Source: Symbiodinium kawagutii
Taxonomy: Eukaryota > Sar > Dinophyceae > Suessiales > Symbiodiniaceae
Reading direction: 5' to 3'
Assembly (NCBI GenBank): GCA_009767595.1
Contig: VSDK01003953.1
Location: 187,383 to 251,382 of the forward strand
DNA length: 64,000 nucleotides
Part shown: positions 13,501 to 26,500 of the stretch, piece by piece
How positions within the stretch are numbered: the first letter of the stretch is position 1
How the letters are laid out: every line of letters starts with the position of its first letter
Translations under genes and position numbers: made by a program
The notes under the pieces: model-generated
Seen by the model: the letters and a program-made list of their open reading frames with translations, nothing else
Database searches by the model: none
Told to the model about the DNA's origin: nothing

Positions 13501-16500
13501 AGGGACGTCTTTGGCCAGCACCACATCACAGCCTTGCGGCATCACCTGCCGCCGTGGTGCACCAACTTGCAACCAACACGGGTCACTGGTTTGTGCTATG
13601 GGTCGATATTAACCAAGCAACAATGGTGGATAATAAGCAACAAACTCGTGGGGAAAGCAAAGGTTAAGGAAAGGGAAAGCAGGGGTACAGGGTGTTGACC
13701 CACTGCCATTTGTCTGTACTGTTTAAAAATGTATGTATTGTTTAGACTTTGATGTATAAATAGGTAATTCAGTTGTGTTTGTTTCAAACATGTATAACTA
13801 CATGTTTTGTGTGTATGATCAGCTAGGTCAAAGCATGTGTAATGTATACATGCGGACATAGTTTTAAAAATGTGTATGTGTCGAATCTGTTCTTACGGAA
13901 AACATATGAATGTGTTGTGCATGCATATCGATATTTCAATATAAGCGCTTATATAAGCACATATGTTCAAATATGAACTGCATAGTAAAAAACAAACAAA
14001 AGTACACACATAGCTAATGCATAGTGGTTCGCTTAGTCCAAGAGTAACTGATGCAAAAGTGACAGATTCACCTTCAAGGACTTCGTCCAGGTTCGCCGAA
14101 GCTGGTTCACCAACAAGGTCCATAGTGAAAGGGAAAACTGGGCATTCTGAACGGCTTCCTGGGGATGGTCATCATTGTCTTCGCTTCATCCAAGGCATGA
14201 CGTAACTCACGCTGGTTCGCTTGATCTTTTGCATCTTTGTATCTTTGTTTGCATCCATTGTGGAATCTATTGTATCAAGTCAGCATGCTTCAGAGTTTCA
14301 TGGTAGGTCATTCCTTGTCGCAGCGAATAAAGTATAAAATAATATAAATGTGTGTCTAGCTATATCTATTTCTCTATTGACCAATGTCATTCAATGTCAT
14401 TCAATCTATATCCCTCATTTCTAAAATATATGTGAGCCACAGCAGGAATTACCACTTCTTTAGCCGTTTTGTTTTTGCAGGGTGATCTTTATTGTGTGCG
14501 TGTGTGGCTCTTTTTGTGCTGTAATCATGAAACCATGCTTCCACATCATATCATACCATATCGTCTCATTTCAATGGTAACCATGATATCAACCCATATC
14601 ACCTTGTCAGATTGTGACCGTGTCATATGGTAACCATGTCAATTCATCTTGCATCATCTACCCATATCACCCATGCGATTCACATCACCATCCAGATGCA
14701 GCTGGGTCCACAGCTGTCGGTGTACCCGGCATCCAGCCATTCATATCCACCCATTCATCGTAGCACTGGGGAACCACTGGTTTCACACCAGCTAATCATC
14801 ATGAATGGGTTTAATCCCGCTTCAATGCATTTGAATCCGATGTATACATGTAGATACATGGATTTCAATAGCTTAAACCATCACTGTTTGAGAGCACATC
14901 ATTCATATCTGTCCCAATCCAATTGCCTCGATTCCGGACAGGTTGGAGAGATCTGTCTGAATGAATCTAAGCAGCAACGCAGGTGCGATAGTTTAGTCAT
15001 GGGTTCAAACGACCCAGGTACAACAGGAGATAAAATATGGCCAATGTACCTTGATTATGCTTTATGGTTGGCGATCTCACCAGTCAACAGGATTGAATTC
15101 CACTTTAGGTTCAACGAAACAGCAGCAGAAACTGCAATGTCTATGGTTGCAGCAATTGCTGCAGCAAATTGCTGGGGAGTCCTTGCGCCAACGTATCACC
15201 ACCCGAGGTGAAGCAGTGTTAGAAACGAGATGCTCGCGGTACTGGTGCCAAAAGATGTGCTTGGCGGCTAACCGCTATGACAGCTGGCATCAGGTGGGTT
15301 TCGTCAGAAACTGTCCAGCGGGGCTAGTAACCCTCTTGTTGTTTGACTCGGTTTATGACAATGGCATCTACCACTTTTGGACACGTATGGTATTTACAAA
15401 TCGGGGGAGTCATTTTGATTCTTGCAGAACTTGATCTTTGATATAGCTTACTACATGAGTAGCGATGCATCTGGGGTCGCAAGCCACAGTCGCCTCTCTT
15501 AGCCCCGAACTTCTCATAAATTGGGTGTCCTCCAAACACATGTTACACATGTTGGTTCATGTTGGTTCCGTTTCAAAAGCAACAATCGACAATTACCACC
15601 ATGATCAGCAATAGGTAGATAGACAGATGGTGTATCAGTTGCCGAGTAGTGATATACCACCTGTATCAAGCAGCAATTCGATGCTGCATGTCACAGCTCC
15701 AGGCTTTTAAGTTGTCGACAGACCTCCCAAACAAACGAACATTTAGATGTCAATGTCAATGTTGCAGGAATCTGCGGCATACATGTGCGTGGTAGGTTCC
15801 GTTGTCTTGCATTGGACTCAGTGTAACACAATAAACACCAAAAAACCTAGGGCTTGGCAAAAAGAACAGGTGTTCTTGAAACACAATGTTTCGTACTGAA
15901 ACACCATGGATGAATCCTCTACGCAAAAGCAATATTCAGATTAAAACCTTGCAAGCAATCAAGTTTTGATGCACCAAACAAATCTCCAACGGAGAAAAAA
16001 GGCTTATTTACTATACAATTGATTGTAAATATTAGTCTACCCAATTTCCAATTCTGTATGCCAATGTGTGCGTATCATGTCTCAATCCTTTTTGTGCGGA
16101 TGGTATTGTTGGGTACGGTAACAAGCATAGCTATAATTTTCTGCTAAACTTATTTCATTTACCAATTGGCAAAGGTGTCCGCTGCGAATGGTTCCTCAAG
16201 CAGCAAACTCTGGAAAAGGGGTTCCTACGTCTGAATATGTTCACTTTTGGAAAGCCACCCAGTCGCTCTCGCACAGCAATCGCATGCAATCGCTAGGTGC
16301 AAGTTTGAACAGATCGAGATTACTGCGCCGCCACAAACACCAATTCATTTTTCTATTGGGAAAGCAAAGCATAGGCGGATCACCACTGCGGTTCCGACAG
16401 CCTCACACCATGGAAAGAGACTCGTTGGTGACTCGTTGTATGTGATCCTCTTGCTGCCGTGTTCACAATCGGTTGGTTAGCTGTTTAGGATCATCTCTTC

Positions 16501-19500
16501 GTCGTAGCTGCATTGCTTCATCTTGTCAATGATCATTCAGCATTTAACTGCTTTTATCCATGGCTAGTGATCAGCAGCTATAATGATTGGTCTTGGATAT
16601 CTCCCTGGCATCTCAATTGAAACGGTTGCTGCTTGTTCTCAATGATTATTTATAATTTATAATCATTAAATAATCATTGACAATATTTGACCGTCTTCGA
16701 TTAACCAGTATTCCTACTTAGCATTGAGACTATACATAGCAACAAATAGATTAAACAGATCATCTCCATTCCATTGTTAATCATGTAAGTTTGACCAGTA
16801 TTGAGCTGAGTACTGACATTTGAGCTCACTTGTCATTAATCAGTTGTTAATAATGCTTAATTAATTCAACTGAAATGATTGACAGTTTACCATTGCTCAA
16901 TTGTTAACAAACTGACTCCATTCACAGCTTCGGCACCGGCAATCTATCATTAGCAGTTTAGCATTGCCAAGTTGGGTGTTTCTCAAAATACGAGACCCGC
17001 CAGCCATCATCAATTTACAATCATTTAAAATGATGTAGCAATGAGTCAACCACAACTTTGGGTGCTCCTATGGCTTGAGAAACCAACATATAGTAGCTGT
17101 TGAACCATGAATTTGTTGGTGATTATCTCCTATCAATTGTCTAGCGCTACGAATGGTTGCAACTTATAACCAACCATTTTTGGGAGGTAACCTGTGGCTT
17201 GATAAATTACCATTTACCATTGCCAATTTACCATTGCTTCAGCATCACCCAGCTCTCGTCTCTCAACTTGGCCGCAGGCTGACTCTTCGGGAAGCGACGG
17301 AAGTTGATGGCTAGGCAGAACGGGGTGATGTCCTAAACATGGCAGGCTGGGAGCTCCCATCCTTGGAAATGGTTACAGTGGTGTTAATACAAGGCTTGAG
17401 AATCGGTGCAGTTGATGAAATTGATGATTTGTGATGATGGAATTCAGTGGAAAGGATAGTGGTTGCAGAACATCGGGACCTTACACAGATCTACATGATG
17501 TACATCATGAAAAGATACGAGACAATAGCGTTTGAGTTTGTCCGTGAAAGGTGACCCCACCTCTGAACAAATTTTTTTTCCAATGTCTGTCACAAGCCAG
17601 AAATTACTTAAACAAGATGAAACAAAAAGGAACAGAAAACCACCATACAGCCATCACCAAGGTCCGTGTCCAACCATCATGAGACCCTTCAACCGTTGCC
17701 ATCTTATCTAACCAACGAACCAACATGGCTCGCGCTGCTCTGGAGAACTGGGTGTTCGGACTACACCAACATAGCTGATGAGCGGGTGCTCTTCCAAAAA
17801 GTACCTACGCACGCGCCCTGTGCAACTGGGCCAGTCGGATATTACCAACTTCGATGTTCTCTTTGGAGTGACTTTCTGGTTGATGGTTTCGAAAACAAAA
17901 GGAAACATATCAGTCAATGAACCAACCATACCAAAAGTCAATAAACCAACCATCCCAACTATGGATAAAACAAAGAAAATGTTAAAAACCACCAACAACT
18001 TATGGGATACCAAGTTTTGGGGGCCGTGCATGGCTTTTTTGATGACCTTCATGTTCCTTCCCTCGGCCCAGAAAAACTTGTACTCCGGTACTCATGCAAA
18101 CAAAGAGTCACTGCCAAGTCACATTCATTAAACACTGTGGAGGTACTATGGATACATTTCCAACCTCATCAATTTTCCGGCAAAAGTATAATATTTTGGG
18201 AGTTTGACGGAAACGGCTAAGAATCATGAAAACAACCATTCAGTTTAGGATGTGTGATGACTCTTGACCTTTTGAATCTTCAGGTATGTATTTTTAAATA
18301 CATAAATATGTATATATATATATATATATATATATTTGATACCAGTAGTACCGCACAAGGCGGTGGCGGAAGTTTCCAGGATAGGAGCACTATAGGAGTG
18401 TGCAGTTGTGGTTGCGACGATTGATTGTCCGAGGGATCCGAGAACTGTACATCACTTGGGCCTGACTTCCTACCAATGTGAGCATCGATCTGGCCACTTG
18501 ACTGGCAGCCTATCTGTCTAGCTATCTTTCTATCAGTGGATCAGTTTTCTTTCTGTCTGTCTGACTGTCTATCTATCTATCTATCTATCTATCTGATGAT
18601 CTATTCGTTTATCTATCTGCCTATGTACTTGTCTTTCTATCTACCTCACTATCTATCTCGTCATCTTTCTGTCTATGTATCTATCTATCTACCTGTCCAT
18701 CTATCTATTTATCTATCTGCCTATCTATCTATCTGTCTATCTATCTACCGAATTATTTGTCTGATCATCTATGTGTCCATCTGTCTATCTTTCTGTCTAT
18801 CTACCTGACTATCTATCTACTTTTCTATCTGACTCTCGTTTCGTCTACCTATCTGTCTATCTTCCGGCCCATCTAGCCATCTGAATCTGGCTATCCAATT
18901 GTCTGTCTATTCCATCTATCTATTCTATCTATCTATCTATCTATCTATCTATTTATTTATCTATCTATCTATCCATCTACCTATCTATCTATCCATCTAG
19001 CGATCCATCTATTCATCCATCGATGCATCTATGTATCTGACTATCCATCTAGCCACCCATCGATCTGACTATCGACTTGTCGATCTATCTGGCTACCTCT
19101 TTGTCTAGCCATCTTTCGTCTATCTATTCATTTACCTTCCAAATGTGCTTCGATCATGAAGTGTTTTGCATCTAGGTGTTTGGCCACTTTTGATAATTGG
19201 ACCTTGCAAAGGTGTTCCGATCATCAAGTGTTTTGCTACTTTTGACCTGCAAATGTGCTTGGCGCGCAAGCGTTGTGCACATTTTGGCCACATAAATCAC
19301 GAAAAGTGACGCGAAACGCAAGTGTTTTCCTACTTTTGTCTCCTGTGTTCAAAAAGTGTCAAAACGTGCTGTGTTTTGACACATTTGCTTCAAAATGTGC
19401 TTCTCGCCCTGGCCGCGTGCACTTTTTCGGACATGCAACTTTCAAAACTTGTTAAAAACCACGAGTTTTTGCGACTTCGGACGTGAGAATGTGCTTCGCG

Positions 19501-20437
19501 CGCAGGCGGCGTGCCAATTTTCATGATCATATGACATCTCCGAAAAGTGGCCCGAAACGCTAGTAAAATTGCAGTTTTTATTTTGGTAGAAGATTTTATC
19601 TTAAAAATTTGCTTCGCGCGCAGGCAGCGTGCCAGTTTTGAGAATCATGAGTCATCAAAAGTGCTCCGAACATGTAGTGTTTTTACGATTTTGACTTCCA
19701 AATGTGCTTCGCGCCTAGGTTTTTTCACGATTTTGCAAGTTGCATCTCCCAAAAGTGCTCCGGAGCTGACATGTTTTTACGATTTTGACTTCCAAATGTG
19801 CTTCGCGCCTAGGTTTTTTAACGATTTTTGCACACACCTTCCGCCACAGTGGTCCGCACCCGCCGCTTTAGCGAGGTACCCTTCTGGCCCCTCATGATGC
19901 ACAAAACCTTGCAAAACACAGCATTTCGCGACTTTCCTAACATTTTGGCGCGCTCGCACTCTCATCTTTCTCACTGTCTCTTCTTTCTCACATCTGCATA
20001 GGCGATCTCCCCTAGCTGAGTTGTCCATATTGTCGGAAGTTAGACTTCTAAACTTCCTTCGATGAATGTGAAATATATATATATATCATATCATGTACAG
20101 TATATGTTGCAAAATGTATATTATATATATATATTGTGATTAAAATATCTTTTGTATGTATAGAAATAAGATACGAAACTTATAAATATATATACATAAA
20201 ATGTATATATATATATATATACTACAACAAGTCCTGGCATGTAACCATATAATTATATACTATGTACTTCGTAATTCAAATTGTATTCATGCCTTTTTGA
20301 CTCGCACCAAGCAGGATCTCCATCTCCCTTGCGCACTGGATCCAGGACATATCGCCACAGCCCAGGTCCAATATGGTGCGAATGTCCGGGAAGCGCGCGA
20401 GCAACTGACAGAGCCAGTGGTGACGAAGGGGTGGCAT
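10559..20437 (-). CDS. SAM-dependent methyltransferase-like protein, multi-exon
   Basis: Likely Rossmann-fold methyltransferase; substrate unknown. First exon 20308-20437 (ATG, MPPLRHHWLCQLL) holds motif I as ILDLGCGDMSWIQ; an earlier AG at 20456 could be the trans-splice acceptor, leaving an 18-nt leader. Then 18011-18090 (PEYKFFWAEGRNMKVIKK), 17762-17875 (RRYFLEEHPLISYVGV), 17232-17332 (DITPFCLAINFRRFP), so the acidic end of strand 2 is VGV-D across a junction. Then 16259-16385 (LDLFKLAPSDCMRLLCESDW), 15203-15274 (AAKHIFWHQYREHLVSN), 14139-14211 (RELRHALDEAKTMM), 14072-14101 (SANLDEVLE), 13500-13532 (CDVVLAKDVPG, like the post-strand-4 motif) and 10559-10647 (DHEVFNHMALPDAVGTHSNE). Phases agree through 13500; the step to 10647 does not, so an exon is missing there. 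The reading of motif I is firm; full span and 3' end are not. Confidence 0.62.
11006..11096. repeat. Perfect 29-bp inverted repeat, 33-nt spacer
   Basis: Arms 11006-11034 and 11068-11096 are exact reverse complements, starting TTTGGTACCCTACAAG. The motif TTTTCTTAGGACC of the arm recurs at 10850-10930 and 11035-11050. Lies in the last intron of the methyltransferase-like gene. Confidence 0.9.
11311..13435. repeat. 54-bp minisatellite array with higher-order structure (about 39 units)
   Basis: Unit: CATTCATAATGCTAAACCCC followed by CAGCGATATTATTAGTCATC and CAATTTTTCTTAGT, total 54 bp (18 codons, so long plus-strand frames of the type NAKPPAILLVIQFFLV arise). Units with an extra C break the frame, so coding is unlikely. 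Variants (CAGCGAGATT, CCAAGCG, GTAATTC, TTTCTTCTT) recur in the same order about every 434-436 bp (compare 11439, 11875, 12309), an eight-unit higher-order repeat. Contains an assembly gap. Confidence 0.95.
12476..12550. other. Assembly gap (75 N) inside the minisatellite
   Basis: The bases left of the gap (12356-12475) are repeated almost exactly right of it (12606-12724), so the gap size is unreliable. Confidence 0.99.
16972..17215. repeat. Fold-back element (family A), doubled right arm
   Basis: GGGTGTTTCTCAAAATACGA at the left; GGTGCTCCTATGGCTTGAGA near 17062 and GAGGTAACCTGTGGCTTGAT near 17190. Abuts the donor of methyltransferase exon 17232-17332. Confidence 0.7.
18297..18335. repeat. 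TA dinucleotide tract
   Basis: ATATATATATA run in the intron between methyltransferase exons 18011-18090 and 20308-20437. Confidence 0.9.
18511..19130. repeat. Degenerate TATC/GATA tetranucleotide tract, about 600 bp
   Basis: CTAT units with CTGT, CTAC, CCAT and CGAT variants. Stop-free plus-strand frames rich in Y, L, S and I here are products of the repeat. Confidence 0.95.
19140..19835. repeat. Decayed tandem array, unit about 95-140 bp
   Basis: The key phrase AAATGTGCTTCGCGC recurs near 19141, 19250, 19392, 19487, 19605, 19700 and 19793, each with TTTTGCGACTTTTGAC-like text around it. The last two copies (19700-19835) are nearly identical, so part of the array is young. Lies in the first intron of the methyltransferase-like gene. 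Confidence 0.8.
20040..20225. repeat. TA-rich low-complexity DNA
   Basis: Four short (TA)n runs separated by AT-rich sequence; no coding signal. Confidence 0.8.
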
Positions 20438-20582
20438 CTGGTGCAATCTGCCAACCTGCAATCACTATTCACTATTTTTCACTTATTCTCCATCATATTT
20501 CATCATAATTCCGTCATGATTCCGTCATAATTCCATCATATTCCACATATTCCACTATTCCTCTATCATTCTCATGTCTCGC

Positions 20583-23500
20583 TTAGCAAATCAAAGAACC
20601 ATCTGTTTCATCATTGGGATCCCCATGGTTTGGATCGTTCTTGGGAGGGCGCCAGAAAATTGTGCAAACTAACACCTGACCACAGGCGTATAAGAACGAA
20701 CCTACCCTTTCACGAAATGAAGTGCTTGCAAGACTTCCGTAGCTTTCATGGATTTTGTTGGTATTTAGGATTGCTGATTGGGCCTGAGGCCTAAGTGTAC
20801 ATGCCATACCCTCACAACCATGGCGAAAACAAACCCACATCCACGATTGATGTACAGATTCCAAACCACCCGCTTCCACCTACGGAACGCTCCCTCAGAA
20901 AACCCTGGTTGGGTAGGAGAGGATTGATACGAGGTAGAAGGGATTAGTGAAGGTTGACAGGCTCCAATTGCGAAACCACATGTCATTCTCGGATGTTGCT
21001 GTCCCATAGTTCCATCTCAATGGTTAGCCTATGTTGCCGTTTAAAATGAATCAACAATAAATATAGTGTTGGGTAGTTGTATGGATAGTGGGGCCAAATA
21101 AACTAATGTCCAACAAATTTGCGTTCGTGGAGGTCCCTACTTGAAGAAACTATATATTCTGTTGATCTTGAAGTGATGGTCACAAAACAACATAGATAGA
21201 CCTAGTGTGCAAATTATTTGGCGCCCATATATGTGTGTGTGTATATGTGTATATGTAAAATATGAAATGTATAATCTAATCTCCTCTTCCAATCGCTTTC
21301 GAATGGAAAGAACAACTTGTACATCACCCAAAACTTATTGACAATTTATGGACAATTTATTGACAATTTATTGACAATTTATTGACAATTCAACTATATA
21401 TACATAATATATATATATATTATGTCTAAAATATCATTGAATATATCCACGTTTTTATATATATATATATATGTATGAAATTTAAAAAAAAACATATATA
21501 GTATATTGAAATGGTATGTATATATATATATATATAGTAAAAATATATTTACAAATACATATATAATTATATACTGTATAATCTGAATCTAAACTCCTTC
21601 TTTACAACTCAAATCGTGGTGTCCAACTTTGAGCAACGCTGGTTTGGCACCTTGCTCAAGGCGTTCACTGCCAGCCGTGCCATGGGATGCCAGGGATCTG
21701 CGCCTTGGCCACGGGCTCCCGCGGGTCCGCTGGGAACCATAGGGAACCACAAAGAACCATCGGGAATCATAAGGAATCATAGGAAATCATAGGGAATCAT
21801 AGGGAATGATAGGGAATGATAGGGAACCATAGCGGGGGAGTCAAAGTGGAACCATGGAACATTTTTTCCGTGAAAAAAGTGGATTCACGGATATTCATGG
21901 TGTTTTTTTCTGATTTTAACTAGCAAAAATGACAGATGGCAGCTTGGATCAATGCAGTTTCCGGCATTCGAGACTTTATGTTACTCTTTTTCGCTCATGA
22001 GATCTCATAAGCTATCTGGGCCTGATATGTCCAAATATGCCCAAATAAAACAATGATTGAATTTTGGGTCCGTGATGCTTGTCTTTCCGACCGCATAATG
22101 TTGCATGCTTGATCTGGTTTTTGAGTCATCGGAAGGGCGGATGAAAACCATTGCAAGTTTCAAAATCCGATCAAAGCAATGGCGAACTAACACACGTCAA
22201 AAATATGGGCATATACACGTCACTGGAACAGAAAAGGTCTACAGACATAGTCATAACATGGCATAGCCATTTGAGCACGCCTGAACAAGGTCAGCCACAG
22301 TGGATCTATATCTCAATGCTGACTATTGTACATAGTTGACCATGTGGTTGCATCAATCATCAGTATTCATGATCAGCTATCGACGAGAAGTGCAGAAAAG
22401 TGCTCGAGATGACGAGCCGGGGACGATGGTGTCATGTCAGCTCATTAGTAGAGCCAAGGATGTGACCCCACTGTGCCACTTAAGATGGTTGACAACCATT
22501 ATAATTGAAGAACACGCGGATGCGAAAATCCCACCAAAAAAGTCTGATTCTTCCAGAAAAGGTACACCAGGTGAAATTAACACATAGAAAAAAACGTGTG
22601 GCTCAAAAGGTCGCGTCTCCTTTTTTCCAGGAAAATGGTAGAGAGCGACTGCTACGTTTAATAATTCAAATTCGTGTTTCAGGTTGTAAGTTAGTCTTAC
22701 CCGGAGTACACCCACGTCTTGATTGATGACTTCATGAACACCACACATTTCTCTCTCTCTATGTATATATGTATATATATATATAAATATACATACACAA
22801 AATTTGCACAAATATATTTATCACATTACATTATCGTACACCATCCCTTTCCTCCAGATACGAAAATGACAATGCGGACCATCGGCTGACCAGTGGAGAA
22901 ACATGGTGATGTGAAACCGCAGCTTGTTGTTTTTCCTCGATCTAAGTCGGCCTTTACAGAATCCCAAACAAATCAACAAGGCCTACCAAGGGCGGCATAC
23001 ACATCATAGAAGTATGTACTGCCAAACGATTCAAACATCTGACTCACTGGCTGGTGGTTTCAACATGTTAAATGCGTCCATGTCTTTGACAATTCCACGG
23101 CACCTCTTGCGTCAAATGATAAACTCTACATCTGGGATTGGTCCCATGCAGCCCGGCGTGCCCCTGGGTGCCCTGGCGCGCCCCGCTGAGGGAACTGAAA
23201 CCTCCAAGAAGATTTGAGTGGTACACCTCAAGTTGTGCTCCCGCATGAACTGCATGAATTGTGACAGGATTTGGGACCTCACTATAACAATTCAAATCGA
23301 TAGATCTGTTGGCCGCAAGAAGGAGGGGAATGGAAACTATTTATGCAATGGTTGAGGTGGCACTTCTACGTTTTGTCTGACACTTCCCCTATCAAAAAAA
23401 ACAATTCGGATAGGTTTTCTGGTTCATAAAACACAGTTATGAACCTGGCTCCGTTGGCTGCTTGCTGACGATGCAAGCAAAATTGGGCCTCACTATTGGG

Positions 23501-26500
23501 CACAATGATCGACTGATTGGTACGGGCAAAAACGTTAAGCTACAAGACCAAAGCGATTCCCAACCAAACCTGGTGAACTAGCCGTGCGCTTGGTGAATAC
23601 CAAAAGAAGACAAATAGTAGTCTTGTGGGAAAGAGCAAAGGGCTACACAATTCGACAGACACGAGCACCAATGACACCTAGCCAAGAGTGGCCGGGAGAG
23701 GCATGAAAAGGATGTCTGTCTCAACCACAGCACTTCACCAACAAAGCAAGACTTTTGGGACATGATGACCTGAATTCAAATCCACAAATGGATCTTCAAA
23801 CAGGTATAGCATGGGAGCTTCAACCAATCAGCAAAACCAATCGCAAAATGATGGTTTCTCAAATAGGGGACCCTCCAAATGGTTGGTTTATCGATACTAT
23901 AGATGGTGAATATTCTATGATTTGGAGGTATCCCTATTTGGAGAAACCACCAAATGGGTGTTTCTGAAAATAGAGGTACCCCTGAATTGAATCATCCCGT
24001 ATTAATAATTTGTAGTTATTTACAAACCATTTTGCGGGGTCCCTTATTTTAAGAACCCCCCAAATGAATTTTATGGGTTTCCGAGGGAAAATGCGGAGGC
24101 GCGCGGCTTGCCAGAACTTCTACCCAACAAATTTGGATCCACAGCCAATTCTATGTGTTTTCTTCATAAATGCAGCCCTAGACATGATGATAGTTTTCCG
24201 ATAGACAATTACATGCTCCGGGATGGGGGAAGGTCCCCCATTTGTGAACCCCCAATGAACTCCAATGTGCCACGGCTGCGTTGCAGGCACGGTCCCAAAG
24301 GCGTCAAACTTGTGCTGCAGGGAAATCATGTCAGGCCTGCAAACAGCAGCAGGTTGGTATGTCGGAAAGCCTCCCATCCACCATGCTTAGTAGGGAGACC
24401 CATGGTGATTTGGGGGGGACCCCGCAACTTACAATAATCAAGGTATACCTCTGAGACTTTCACTTCTTAAGCGCCCGTTTCACTTGTGCTAGAAAGTTTT
24501 GCCACGAAAACAAAGGTGGATTTCTGTCGAATAGCTAACCCACACGCAGTCGGCTTTTGCAGAAAAGGATTTTCAACTTCGTAGTCCCGAAAAGTGCCTC
24601 ATGACATCCAACATGTTGTATCAATTGAGCGAAGGAAGAAACCAATAAACATCAATCAAACTGAACAGTTTTCAGTCATACAAAGTGACGCAGCGTCGTC
24701 ACATGAACTACCATAGAGAACTGGAGATTTCCAAACAGCCATGAGGGAACACAAGTTCCAAACATGGTCCCCGAAGCCGCGGTAAATCATCAGCCCAAGT
24801 AAGTGTTATTGGAAAGCCTGTAAAACACCCGTTTTGGGAACAACTGTTTTGTAAAACCTTAAAATTCTCAAGCATCCAACTTGTGTGTCAGTGTTGGGAA
24901 ACCCTGACACTGACAATGGTACCCCATGGGAGCGATGCAATCCACCTCCATTCTGCAGCGACGTTCATGTCACACTCAAAGGTCAGTACCTGACACTTGT
25001 TACAGGTCAGGCTCCGAACAACATAATATATATATATAATCTTTATGGTATGCTTTGACTTACATGTTTTTTTCAATATATGCATATATGTTGATTTCAA
25101 ATCATTCTGAACATTATGACATGAATTTCATCTCATCGTTTCGATGTGAACACCTCCTAACACGTTGGTCCAAAGATAAAATCTTCATCAATCTTGAGTA
25201 CTTGGGTGTGATTGAACCAGCCACTAGCAAGTTTGATGGTATTGCTATGCGGTATCTGTCTGTCTCGGCTCGATTTATCTACAGAGTGTCTTTTGCGTGA
25301 GCAAACTTCACCCTGCTACCACTGTTCCTCAATTCTGTTCAGGAAAAACTGTAGACAGGCACAAACAAAAAAACAACCACCTAACAAGTGTATCGCTTGG
25401 GCTAGGCAAACATTCACAAACGTAGAACATGGGATGTCATTCGGACGTCATGAATTTACAAACCACAAGAATGACGAGTCCCATGTCGGTCCGTTCAATT
25501 AGTGCTCTGTGGAGAACGTACTTTTTTTGGTTGGTGATAACAGTTTCATACAGTTTCCAGAGTCGACCTGTTTTGCAAAAACAAACAGGGTCCCGGGACT
25601 GATCAAAGTTCTGATGCAGCTTATCTTTCCATATAATATAAACGATTCATTTCTCGATTTATTTCAGATACTATGCAAAACCAAGAGCAAGGGTAACCCC
25701 AACTCAGGTTGTATCAGAATAATCCACACCCAAGTGAAGTTGCAGCAAACGGTAAACCGATTAAGTAGTGAAAACATGTCACCCCAACTCAGGTTATAAG
25801 TTATATCAATCAGAATGGCATAGACTCAACTGCGATAAACATCGTCCCTTACCCACTTCAGTTTACCCCAGATTTTGTCCATGTTACATCCGTGTTTCTT
25901 TGAGGTAAGCAGGCGAATGCACCAAAGGGTGATCAACCATATGCCCAAAGGGTAACCAATCATTATTGTGCAGAACCAACTGCCGGTTTGATCATCATAC
26001 TGCTAACCACTACCGATTAGGCATCAACACACAGTCAATAATTTGATTTTTGATTTTGTTTACAAACAAAATCAAAAATCAAATCAGCTGCATCTGCCAG
26101 TATCGATTACATATTGTCAGTCATCATCAGTAACATCAAAGTCGTCATCATCGTTATCGAGAATCCACAATGATAAATCGCCATCATTGTGAGGATAAAT
26201 GCTGTATCCCGTACAATCAAAAATTGGGACGTGCATAAATTGCTGGATCTTCCAATGCACAAAAATCAATCAACAAAACAAATGGGTCAAACCCCTGTAC
26301 CCGTCTCTGCTCACGGTCAAAAATGGGTTGGGAATTGTTTAGGGAATTTATTTTTTTTAGTTTGGGGAATATTTCTTTTTTTTCCTTTCCTGGAGCCCTT
26401 CCCCTGGTATTTGCAGCAGTTTCGAGCCAGAACCTGTCATTCTGCGTGGTATTTGCAACATTTTGGGAAGTCAGCCTCGTGTTTTGCGTGGTATTTGCTG

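Noticed and set aside
14627-15211. 194-codon plus-strand frame
   Set aside because: Histidine/serine-rich text from TCATCACC-type intron sequence, and it overlaps the methyltransferase exon at 15203 on the other strand.
18536-18808. Plus-strand 90-codon Y/L/S-rich frame
   Set aside because: Product of the TATC repeat.
20253-20465. Alternative minus frame ending LDPVRKGDGDPAW through the methyltransferase motif I exon
   Set aside because: Lower GC3 and no family match, whereas the chosen frame gives ILDLGCGD and joins the next exon in phase.
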